Below, piece after piece: positions 1-10,100 of a DNA stretch of 20,444 nt (position 1 is the stretch's first letter; each line of letters opens with the position of its first letter). The stretch is from positions 1 through 20,444 of IMG/VR virus record IMGVR_UViG_3300023176_005819; one strand, 5' to 3'. The notes beneath the pieces are model-generated. The model saw nothing but the letters and a program-made list of their open reading frames with translations, was not told the origin of the DNA and ran no database searches. The position numbers and the translations under genes are program-made. This DNA is from a virus.

Positions 1-292
1 TACTGGAAATACAAATATTGGTGCCAAACAAATTGATTTAAACAAGAGCGGTGCAAGTACTACAACAACATCAATAAATAGTTACAAGGATGTTGAGATA
101 ACAGATGATGGATGGACAGCAACCGAAGATAATGATTTAAGTTCTATTTGTACAGTTGTTCCAACTCACGAGCCGTACGCAAACCACGGCATAGGAGATA
201 CTGGAATAACTCCAATAGACAGAGACACATTGGATGAACAAATTGTTACTTTGATAGATAATAAAAAAGTAGAACCACCTAAATACACATAA
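1..292 (+). CDS. 3' end of an upstream virion gene, possibly gp5-like baseplate hub (partial)
   Basis: The reading frame starting at base 2 is open from the left edge to a TAA at 290-292 and gives the last 96 residues of a protein that begins outside the window. The tail is hydrophilic and rich in Thr, Asn and Asp, and contains CTVVPTHEPYANHG followed by a short acidic segment ending in KVEPPKYT. It lies directly before a gp25-like gene, with only 5 bases between stop and next start, so it belongs to the same late baseplate operon. In marine T4-like phages the hub/tail-lysozyme gene (gp5) often lies before gp25, and His-Glu-Pro motifs of this sort occur in hub proteins as I remember them. That name is therefore a guess from position; no lysozyme domain is visible in the part present. 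The coding call is firm, the function is not. Confidence 0.75.
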   Translation, partial: TGNTNIGAKQIDLNKSGASTTTTSINSYKDVEITDDGWTATEDNDLSSICTVVPTHEPYANHGIGDTGITPIDRDTLDEQIVTLIDNKKVEPPKYT

Positions 293-297
293 CAAAA

Positions 298-669
298 ATG
301 TACAAAGGATATAACACAATAGGTAAGATTAAAAATTTCAAAATCTCAGACTACGAGTTAGTAAAAAGAGATTTTTTAAATAATCTCAACATAAGACAAG
401 GCGAGGTACCAGGACGACCAGAAGTCGGTACAACACTATGGCACTTTGTGTTTGATCCCAACACAGAGGACACTGTTAGAAAATTAAAAGCAGAAATACA
501 ACGACTTGCGGACACAGATCCAAGACTGACAATCGAAGATATAAACATCGAAGCAAAAGCATACACAGTTTTAATGGAAGTAGGTGCTAGAATATACCCC
601 AATGTTGAAATAGAAATACTATACGTCAACTTTGATCAAAACACAAACACAGCAAGTTATACTTCATAA
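298..669 (+). CDS. 25: Baseplate wedge protein, gp25-like
   Basis: This 123-residue protein is close in length to T4 gp25 (132 residues), the small wedge component that interlocks with gp6 and contacts the tail-tube/sheath initiation complex. It shows the GPW/gp25 family pattern: a KRDFLNNLNIRQGE segment (about 24-37), the P-G-x2-E-x-G-T-T-L-W turn (38-48) with FVFDPN, then a helix with a DPR motif near residue 75 leading to I-x-D-I-x-I and a final beta pair ending in IEILY. The DPR and G-T-x-L positions are the most diagnostic. The ATG lies 5 bases after the previous stop and has no clear Shine-Dalgarno sequence, only A-rich DNA. The gp6-like gene follows after a 53-base gap, the expected partner. 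Nothing looks truncated. Confidence 0.88.
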   Translation: MYKGYNTIGKIKNFKISDYELVKRDFLNNLNIRQGEVPGRPEVGTTLWHFVFDPNTEDTVRKLKAEIQRLADTDPRLTIEDINIEAKAYTVLMEVGARIYPNVEIEILYVNFDQNTNTASYTS

Positions 670-689
670 TATACGTAGTTTATAAACGT

Positions 690-697
690 CATAAATA
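690..697 (+). promoter_or_regulatory. Candidate T4-type late promoter box (CATAAATA)
   Basis: The 53-base gap before the gp6-like gene contains CATAAATA, one base from the T4 late consensus TATAAATA, which is read by the gp55 sigma factor without a -35 element. If used, transcription would start about 6 bases after the box, near 703, giving a leader of about 20 bases to the ATG at 723. The same octamer occurs at 15426-15433, also between genes. In DNA this A+T-rich a chance match is possible. No hairpin terminator is visible in this gap. Confidence 0.4.
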
Positions 698-722
698 ACA
701 AAAAGCAAATTATTAAGTTATT

Positions 723-3700
723 ATGGCAACAAGTTCAAGACAAACACGTATATTTGGTTTAGAAGACTGGAAGTCTTTATATCAAACTTACAACCAAGCA
801 GATTTCCAAAGTTATAACTTTGAAACTTTACGTAAAAGTTTTGTAGATTACATTAGACAAAACTACCCAGAAGACTTCAACGATTATGTTGAATCTTCGG
901 AGTTTATTGCGTTACTTGATGTTATAGCATTTATGGGACAAGCAATCTCATACAGACAAGACTTAAACACACGTGAAAACTTTTTAGACACAGCAGAACG
1001 CAGAGACTCAGTTGTGCGTTTAGCAGACTTAGTCAGTTATACACCAAAACGTAACGAGAACTCAAGTGGATTTTTAAAAGTAACAAGTGTTGCCACAACA
1101 GAAAATATCACAGATTACAATGGTGTTAATTTAGCAAACGTAAAAGTACGTTGGAATGACTCAACTAATTTGGATTGGCAAGACCAATTTAACACAGTAC
1201 TAAATGCACTGTTAGTTGATTCACAAAAAATAAACAATCCTGGAAGATCAGCAACAGTGTTAGGCATTGATACAGATGAGTACACAGTTAACTTAGCAAA
1301 CAATCTACTTCCAGTTATTCCATTTAGTAGCAATGTAAATGGAACTGCAATGAATTTTGAAATTGTCAGTTCTACTACAGCAAACAGTACAAGAGTTTAT
1401 GAACCTGCTCCAGTTTTAAACGGAGACTTTAATTTCTTATACAGGAATGACAAACAAGGATTTGCATCTGCAAACACAGGTTTCTTTTTCCACTTTAAAC
1501 AAGGTACACTGACAAACAAAGACTTTACATTGAATGACAGAATTGCAAATAGAAGTGTTGATGTAAATGTGGAAGGTGTTAACAATAACGATGTATGGTT
1601 GTATGAATTAAATACAACAACAGGTGAAGTCATAAACGAATGGGAGCAAGTTGAAAACGTTTATGCTCCAAAAACATCACAAACAAACACAAGTGATAAA
1701 AAATATTTTAGTGTAACTAGCAGAACAAACGACCAAGTAACATATAACTTTGGCGATGGTGCATTTGCAGATATCCCATTGGGTTTCTTTAGAACATTTG
1801 TTCGTGTCAGTAATGGCAGAGAATACACAATTAACAAAAATGATATCACAGGTGTAAGTATTTCTGTTCCATACGTTAGTAGAACAGGAAGAAGTGAAAC
1901 AGCAACATTCACGATGTCACTTACACAAAATGTAAGCAACGCAAGTAGCAGAGAAACAATCGACGAAATCAAACGTAATGCTCCAGCAAGATTCTACACA
2001 CAAAATAGAATGGTCAACGGCGAGGATTACAACAATTATCCTTACACTGCTTACAGTAGTATTATTAAATCAAAAGCAATTGCTAGATCAAACATTGGCA
2101 CAAGTAGACATTTAGATTTAGTTGATCCAACTGGAAAGTATTCCAGTGTTAATACTTTTAATTCGGACGGTGTTATATATCAGGATACTAAACAATCAAG
2201 TTTTACTTTTGACTTTGATGACAAAAACGATGTCAACGATGTAATAAGAAATCAAATTGAACCAATACTTGCTGATAGAAGTACAGTTCATTTGTATCAC
2301 AACGAATACACAAGAAAAGATTTAACTACTATAGATATCAGTTGGAAACAAAGTACAACTACAACAAATACAACAACTGGATATTTTAAAAATTCATCAG
2401 GTACACCATTGGCAATATCAAGTTATGCAGGTGGTAATGCACAGTACATTGCTCCAAATGCCTTAGTTAAATTTAAAACTCCGGATGCTGATAGTAACGG
2501 TGTTTATTACTTTGATGAAAATAATAGATTAAAACAAAAAGTAGCACTAGATTCAACAGATGTCACAACAATATGGACCAGTGTTAAAAGTGTTGTATTA
2601 GATGGAACAAACTTTGGATCAGGCAACGACGATGATGGAGTTGGTCCAGTAGTACTTACAGATTTTGTACCAACTGATGCAGAAGTAGAAGAAGTAATTC
2701 CTGTATTCAACACAGACTTGCCAACAGCACTTGAATCAGACATTTTAGATCAAGTAGAACTTTACAATGACTTTGGTTTGGGATATGATGCAGATGCAGG
2801 CGAATGGTATATTATTACAAGTACAAACATTGATAAAACAGGTGACTTTGATTTAGCAAACGCACAAGACACAAGTGGAACTGGTATTGATGCCAGTTGG
2901 TTTGTAAAACTAACAGCAACAGATAACGTTTACACAGTCACAAACAGAGAACTAAATTATTATTTCAGTAGTGTATTAGAGTCACGTTTTTACTACAACA
3001 AAAATGATAAAATATATGATCCAAAAACTGGACAAGTTGTAAACGATTTTGTTAAGGTACTAAAGACAAACACACAACCAGGAAGCAACAATCAATTAAA
3101 GACAGATATCAAACTAGACATTGTTGATCAGCCTGTGTTATCAGATGGATTCGTTAATGACTACTTAGTTGAAGTAAGTTACACAGATGATGATTCGGAT
3201 GGAGTTGCTGATAATCCAGATTTCTTCACAGACATCTCTACTACAAATGGACAAGTATTTTTCCAAACAACTACTGATGCAGATAACTTAGAAAGAGATT
3301 TACCACTAGCAAGTGGAACTGTTGAAGCAGACTATAATGAAACAACAGACAGTGAATTAGTATTAACAAGTTATCCAGAAAATCAACTGTTTTACTTTGC
3401 TAACGAAACAAACAAGTTTAGAAAATTAGTCGATGGTGAATTAACAGTTGTAACTGATATTGTTTTAAAAACTGGAAGACAAGATTTACAATTCCAATAC
3501 AGACACAACAGCAGTGAGTCTCAAAGAATTAATCCTGGTTTAACAAACATCATCGATATGTATTTGGTTACAGAAAGTTATTACAACAGTTACAGAAACT
3601 ATGTTCAAGACACAACTAATACAGTGTTGGAACCAACAGCACCTACAATCAACGAATTGAGCAGTGCTTATGCTGGATTAGAAGATAAGAAAATGTTAAG

Positions 3701-4097
3701 TGATAACATTGTTATGAACAGTGTTACATTTAAACCATTGTTTGGCACTAAAGCAAGTACAGATTTGAGAGCAAACATAGAAGTTGTAAAAGCACCCAAC
3801 ACTGTAATTAGCGACAGCGAAATAAAGAGTCAAGTAGTAAGTACTATCAACGATTATTTTGATATTGATAACTGGAGTTTTGGAGATACATTTTACTTCT
3901 CGGAACTTTCGGCTTACTTACATGAACAATTGGGAACAATAATTGGAAGTGTGGTAATTACACCAAAGGATACAAGCAAGAGTTTTGGAAATTTGTATGA
4001 GATAAAATCGGGTGCAAATGAAATTTTTGTAAATGCGTTAACAGTTAACGATGTTGTAATTGTTAAGAACTTGAGTCAAAGTACTTTAAACGGATAA
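723..4097 (+). CDS. 6: Baseplate wedge protein, gp6-like, enlarged
   Basis: This 1,124-residue protein resembles T4 gp6, the wedge subunit whose dimers form the continuous ring around the inner baseplate, but is much longer than T4 gp6 (660). Family signs run in order: residues 52-116 with FLDTAERRDSVVRLADLVSY followed by TPKRNENSSG; an NFGDGAFADIPLGF strand-turn near 340, as in gp6/gpJ-type baseplate proteins; ARFYTQNRMVNGEDYNNYPY near 421-440, matching the usual P-x-F-x-T-Q-N-R-x-V-x-x-x-D-Y; and a C-terminal domain (about 980-1090) with SFGDTFYFSELSAYLHEQLG. The extra length lies mainly between about 460 and 950. It is Asp/Thr-rich, with a run of Thr codons near 2352-2384, NDDDGVG at 2625-2645, and D-D-D-S-D-G-V-A-D-N-P-D at residues 822-833, which fits a thrombospondin-type-3 calcium loop. 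The gene ends TAA TAG. The start has no Shine-Dalgarno but the frame upstream is closed soon. Confidence 0.85.
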   Translation: MATSSRQTRIFGLEDWKSLYQTYNQADFQSYNFETLRKSFVDYIRQNYPEDFNDYVESSEFIALLDVIAFMGQAISYRQDLNTRENFLDTAERRDSVVRLADLVSYTPKRNENSSGFLKVTSVATTENITDYNGVNLANVKVRWNDSTNLDWQDQFNTVLNALLVDSQKINNPGRSATVLGIDTDEYTVNLANNLLPVIPFSSNVNGTAMNFEIVSSTTANSTRVYEPAPVLNGDFNFLYRNDKQGFASANTGFFFHFKQGTLTNKDFTLNDRIANRSVDVNVEGVNNNDVWLYELNTTTGEVINEWEQVENVYAPKTSQTNTSDKKYFSVTSRTNDQVTYNFGDGAFADIPLGFFRTFVRVSNGREYTINKNDITGVSISVPYVSRTGRSETATFTMSLTQNVSNASSRETIDEIKRNAPARFYTQNRMVNGEDYNNYPYTAYSSIIKSKAIARSNIGTSRHLDLVDPTGKYSSVNTFNSDGVIYQDTKQSSFTFDFDDKNDVNDVIRNQIEPILADRSTVHLYHNEYTRKDLTTIDISWKQSTTTTNTTTGYFKNSSGTPLAISSYAGGNAQYIAPNALVKFKTPDADSNGVYYFDENNRLKQKVALDSTDVTTIWTSVKSVVLDGTNFGSGNDDDGVGPVVLTDFVPTDAEVEEVIPVFNTDLPTALESDILDQVELYNDFGLGYDADAGEWYIITSTNIDKTGDFDLANAQDTSGTGIDASWFVKLTATDNVYTVTNRELNYYFSSVLESRFYYNKNDKIYDPKTGQVVNDFVKVLKTNTQPGSNNQLKTDIKLDIVDQPVLSDGFVNDYLVEVSYTDDDSDGVADNPDFFTDISTTNGQVFFQTTTDADNLERDLPLASGTVEADYNETTDSELVLTSYPENQLFYFANETNKFRKLVDGELTVVTDIVLKTGRQDLQFQYRHNSSESQRINPGLTNIIDMYLVTESYYNSYRNYVQDTTNTVLEPTAPTINELSSAYAGLEDKKMLSDNIVMNSVTFKPLFGTKASTDLRANIEVVKAPNTVISDSEIKSQVVSTINDYFDIDNWSFGDTFYFSELSAYLHEQLGTIIGSVVITPKDTSKSFGNLYEIKSGANEIFVNALTVNDVVIVKNLSQSTLNG

Positions 4098-4103
4098 TAG
4101 CAA

Positions 4104-7100
4104 ATGGCAAGAAATAGATCAGTAGATTTTTTACCTGAGATTTTTAAAACAGATCCCAATAAGGAATTTTTATCCGCAACACTTGACCAACTCACACAAG
4201 AACCCAAATTAAAACAAGTACAAGGTTACATTGGTAACAAGTTTAAAGGTGGCGTAAAAACAAACGACACTTACTTGACTGAACCAACAATTGAAAGAGC
4301 AAACTATCAATTAGAAACTGGTGTTGTTTTTAATGATGAGAACAACGATGTTCAACAAGCAATAACATATCCAGAAATTATCGATGCACTTAAAACACAA
4401 GGTGCAAATGTCACACGTCACGATAGACTTTTTAGTAGCGAAGCATACAGTTGGAGTCCGTTAATTGATTTAGATAAATTTATCAATCATACACAATACT
4501 ACTGGATGCCTAATGGCCCAGACAGTGTTGACGTTCAAGCAACAGAAATAGATTTCACAGACACATATGTAGTAACCGAAGAGGACAACTATTACAGTTT
4601 TGATGGCATTGCAGGTGAGAATCCAACATTAACATTGGCACGTGGCGGAGAATATACCTTTCGAGCAGATTCAGAAAAGTTCTATATACAAACAGAACCA
4701 GGAACAAGTGGTACTAAAGCCTCTACACCAAATGTAAGTACAAGAGAAATTAATGGCGTCACAAACAACGGTGGTGGAAACATTACCTTTGCTGTGCCAG
4801 AAGCATCTGCACAACAGTTTTATCATGATTTAACTAAAGTAACAAATGTCGATTTGGCAACCTTCTCAAGATTTGATTCTATTAATGGTGCAGTATTAAG
4901 CAACTTAAAAACAATCGATGGTGTATCTGATTTAAACGGTAAGACAATTATATTCCTAGACAAAACAGCAGGTGATAGTGCAGACTTGGGTTGGCAATAT
5001 TTAGATTTGTTTGAATCAAATGATGGATTCGAATCAGATGCAATGGATGAGCCAACATATATTGATTCACAAGCAGACAGATACAGCGTCTACAAAATCC
5101 AATATCTAACAAGTGGCGATAGTACTGTTTTGAAACTTGTCAAAATTAAAGCAATCAACAAACACGAAAAATTCGATATCAACTATGGCAATACGTATGC
5201 TGGTTTAACTTTTTATAAAAATTCAGCAGGATACTTTGATGAAGTTCCTGTGTTGACTGCATCGGCAACAAAATTGTATTATCAAGATGCCACAAATGCC
5301 GATAGATTTGGTATTATAAATTTAGTAGACAATGTTGAAAATGTAGAACTAAATGTTGATGAAGATATTGTTGGAAAAGCAACTTACACAAGTCCCAATG
5401 GTGTTCAATTTACAAACGGATTAAAAGTTGTCTTTAGAGGAAATGTAGAACCAGAAACTTACAGTGAAAAAACATACTGGGTTGAAGGAGTAGGCACAAG
5501 TATTGTTTTGATACCAACTGAAAATTTAATAACTCCGGAATCGTTTACAGAAAGCGAAACACAACCGTACGATAGTTTGGGGTACGATTCGAGTAGTTTT
5601 GATTCTGCACTTAATTCTCCTATAGGAATTGATTACTTTACAATAAACAGAGCGAGTAATGATCTAAATGCTTGGACCAGAGGAAACAGATGGGTTCATA
5701 AACAAGTCATTGAAAAAACTGCCGAGTACAATAAAACAACTCCTGTATTCGATAATGATAATAGAGCGGCAAGACCTATTATAGAATTTAAACCTAACTT
5801 AAAACTTTTCAACTACGGTACAGAAAGTTTGGGTTCTGTAAACATTATTGATTTAACAGAGACAGATGCTTTAAGTAATGTCAATGGTGCCGCAAGTCAC
5901 GAATATGACAGTTATCAAGTTGTTGACGGAACAAAAATTATTTTTGCAAATGATTCAGATCCTGATGTTAAAAATAAAATTTACACTGTTGAGTTTGTAG
6001 ACTTACAAGATGATGGCACAGAAGAAATTAGATTAGTTGAACACACAACAAATATATTAACAGATCAATTAGTTGTTGTAGAAAATGGAACAACACAACA
6101 AGGTAAAGTTTATCATTACAATGGCACAAGTTGGATTGCTTCTCAACAAAAAACAAAACTAAATCAAGCACCGCTGTTTGACATTTACGATACAAATGGA
6201 AAAAGTTTCAGCGATACTGCTACATATAAGAGAACAACATTTGCAGGTACTAAAGTTTTTGCTTACGGTGTAGGAACAGGATTAGATGATGCTACATTAG
6301 GTTTTCCTTTGAAGTATCTCAGTATTGATAATATTGGCGATATTGTTTTTGAGAATCATTTATACACAGATACTTTTACATATGACATCACTGATATCAA
6401 AAAGAATATATCCGATGGCTTTGTGAGAAAGTACAGTGATAGAACTACATACACAAACGAAATTGGATGGACTACACATATTGATGAATATGTAGATGAC
6501 CAAGTGTTTAATTTCACATACAACGGAACAAGTTTAATCCTTGATGTGATATTAAAAAGTAATTTAAATACTCCAAATATAAAAGTTTATATCGATGGTA
6601 AGTATTGCCCAAGCAGTGATTACACTGTTACTGAAAGTTTAGCAGACAACACAACAACTGTGACATTCGACATAGAAGTCACAACAGGTGCAGACATTTA
6701 TGTAACAGCAATAAGTGATCAAAAGAGTCAAGTTGCTTACTACAGTATCCCATTCAACTTGGAAAACAATCCATTCAACGAAAATTCAACAGAATTTACG
6801 TTGGGTACTGTGAGAAACCATTACATTGAAATGGGACAAAACTTAATGAACCTAACTGGCGACATCAGTGGATCAAATAACAGTAGAGATTTACCCAACA
6901 TTGAAAAGTATAGTAGAAACATCATTCAAAATAGTTCTCCTGTAATTCCATTAGCAAAATTTTTACACAGCGACAAGTTTGATTATTTTGCAAGTTTAGA
7001 CTTTGCTAGTAACGCCTATGAAAAGTTTAAATTAAAAATTATTGATTACGTAAACAAAAATGACACGTATGATATGATTGCGTGTGATGTATTAGACGCG

Positions 7101-10100
7101 GCACTCAAAGAAATTAACATCGGTAAAAACAGTTTAAATGCCTATTACAAGAGCGATATGTTACCTGGAGCAACAACTCCAACTACAACCAAATACACAG
7201 TAACAGCAATCACAACTACAACATTTAATACTGAAGAAGTATATGATTTTACACAAGCAAATGGTAAAGCAATATTAGTATATATTAATGGAGTAATATT
7301 AACCAAAGACGAAGATTACACAGTCAGCACAGACAGTGCTAACATCACTGTAACAAAAACTTTAGCAGTTGGTGATGTGGTAACAATTAAAGAATATGAT
7401 ACAACTGTTGGTTCTTATGTTCCTAATACTCCATCTAAGATGGGATTACATCCAGTGTATGTTCCTAAAAAGTACACAGACAATTCATACACAACAGCAA
7501 CTGAAGTTATACAAGGACACGATGGAAGCATCACAGTTGCTTACGGTGACTCACGTGATGATGTGTTATTAGAATTTGAAAACAGAATTTACAACAACAT
7601 CAAAGTTGCAAGTGACAACTTGATTCCAATTATTGAGAGTGATGTTATTCCTGGTAAGTTTAGAACAACAGACTACACAGACGAAGAAGTAACAAGTATC
7701 TTAAGTGTCAGTTTCTTAAAATGGTTAGCATCTAATAGACTTGAATACAAAACACAAGACTACAATGCCGCAAACGAATTTACTTGGAACTATACAACTG
7801 CTGGAAGTATATTAGATGGAACAGCATTGAAAGGTCATTGGAGAGGAGTTTACAAAAACTATTACGACACAGATACTCCACACACAACACCTTGGGAAAT
7901 GTTAGGCTTGAGTAAAAAGCCTACGTGGTGGGAAGATGAATATGGACCTGCTCCTTATACCAGTGGTAACTTGGTATTGTGGGAAGATTTAGAAGCAGGA
8001 AGAATCAAAGATCCAAGCAACACAAGAATAGACACAAGATATGCTCGTGCTAACTTGACTGATGTTATTCCTGTTGACACAGCAGGAAATTTAAAAAGTC
8101 CATTTGAAGCAATAGTAAACAACTACAACAGTGTAGACTTTAAAAAGAGTTGGGTGTTTGGTGATCAAGGACCAACAGAAACTGCATGGCGTAGATCAAG
8201 TTCTTATCGTTTTGCTTTACAAAGATTATTTGCGTTAACTAAACCAGCAAAATATTTTGCTCTGAATATAGACAGAGATTTATACAAGTACGATGATACT
8301 ATTGGACAATACTTGTGGGATGGAAGATATAGATTAAACGCAACTGAAGTTGTGACACAAAAAGAAGACCAGCCGAAACACAGTTACACAAATTGGGTTG
8401 CAGACTATCACAACAACAATGGATGCGAATGTATTGAGATTAGTCAAGAACTAGCAAGAACTGATGTGAGACTTTGCTACAGAATGGCATCGTTTACAGA
8501 CAAGAGTTACTTAAAGATATTCACAGATAAAAGTAGTCCTGATAGTTCAAACACAGGATTACAGATTCCTGATCAAAATTACAAGTTATTGTTACACAAA
8601 AATATGCCACTGGCTGAATTACAGTTTAGTTCAGTTATTGTTCAAAGAACAGCAGATGGATACAGTGTATATGGACACAGTAAGACACAACCATATTTTG
8701 AAATTTACAGAAGTGTAACAACTGCAAATGGATATGCAATTGGCGATTACATAGTCCCAACAGAATTTAAAAACACAGTTACAACAGTTCCATATGGATA
8801 CGTGTTTACCAGCAAAGGTGCTGTTGTTGACTTCCTAGCAAGTTATGGTGCTTTCCTTGAAGACAAAGGAATGGTATTTGACGATACAGAAAATAGCACA
8901 TCTCTAAATTGGGGACAAATGGCAGAAGAGTTTCTTGCTTGGTCTGGACAAGATTGGGGTACAGGTGCAATCATTAATTTAAATCCAGGTGCTATAAGTT
9001 TACAGTTCAACAAAGCATTATCAATTGTAGATGATATCACAAAGAACAATATCGATGCACTAGATCAAAATGGATTGCCATTATTAAAAGAAGATTATGC
9101 CATAACACGTCTGGATAATTCATTTAGAATTCAAACAGTTAACAACAAGTCAATTAATTTATTAAAAATTAAATCTATCAGTTACGAACATTTATTAGTA
9201 TTAGATAACACAAGTATCTTTAACGATTTAATTTATCAACCTGTCACAGGATTAAGACAACAGCGTCTACGTGTTGTTGGCTTTAATACATTCGAATGGA
9301 ATGGACAGTTAGATGCACAAGGCTTTATTTTAAATCAAGACAATGTTGAAGATTGGAAACAAGACACTTACTACACAATGGGTAGTATTGTTAAGTACAA
9401 GAATTCTTACTGGAGCAGTGTTAAGAAACTAGAACCAAAAGAGACATTTGAATTTGGCGACTGGAGAAAAATTAATTACGAAGACATCAAGAAAGGATTG
9501 CTTCCTAACGTTGCCAACAAGGCAGGACAAATCAGAGAATACTATAACAAGAAAACTACTAACTTAGAATCAGATGTTGATCTACTTGCTATGGGCTTAC
9601 TTGGATACAGACCAAGAGATTATTTAAGCACACTGGATGATGTCAGTAGAGTCAATTTCTATACAAGATTTATTGCTGAAAAAGGTACAACATTAAGTGC
9701 AGATGTATTCAAGAATGTTGAGTTAGACAAACAAGTCACAGACTATGATATATTTGAAAACTGGGCAATCAAAGAAGCAACATTTGGTAACAGCGATAAC
9801 AGAGTTTATGTTGAATTAGAATTAGAAAAGTCTAAACTTGAGAGTAATCCTACATTAGTAGAAGTTGTTGAAGATCAAAGTTCTATCACAGTTGTTAATG
9901 GAACCACAGTTGATACATCATCGATAACAGCAGACACAACAGAGCACACAGCAGACCCAGATAGAGTTGTTGAAGTTGTTAGAACCCCAAGTACTAAGAA
10001 ACATCAAGTTATCAATGTAAGCGACATTTATGCTCAGTCAACTACACATACTAACAGTGATATATTCCCAATTAGAACTACACAGTTAACAGATACTAAT

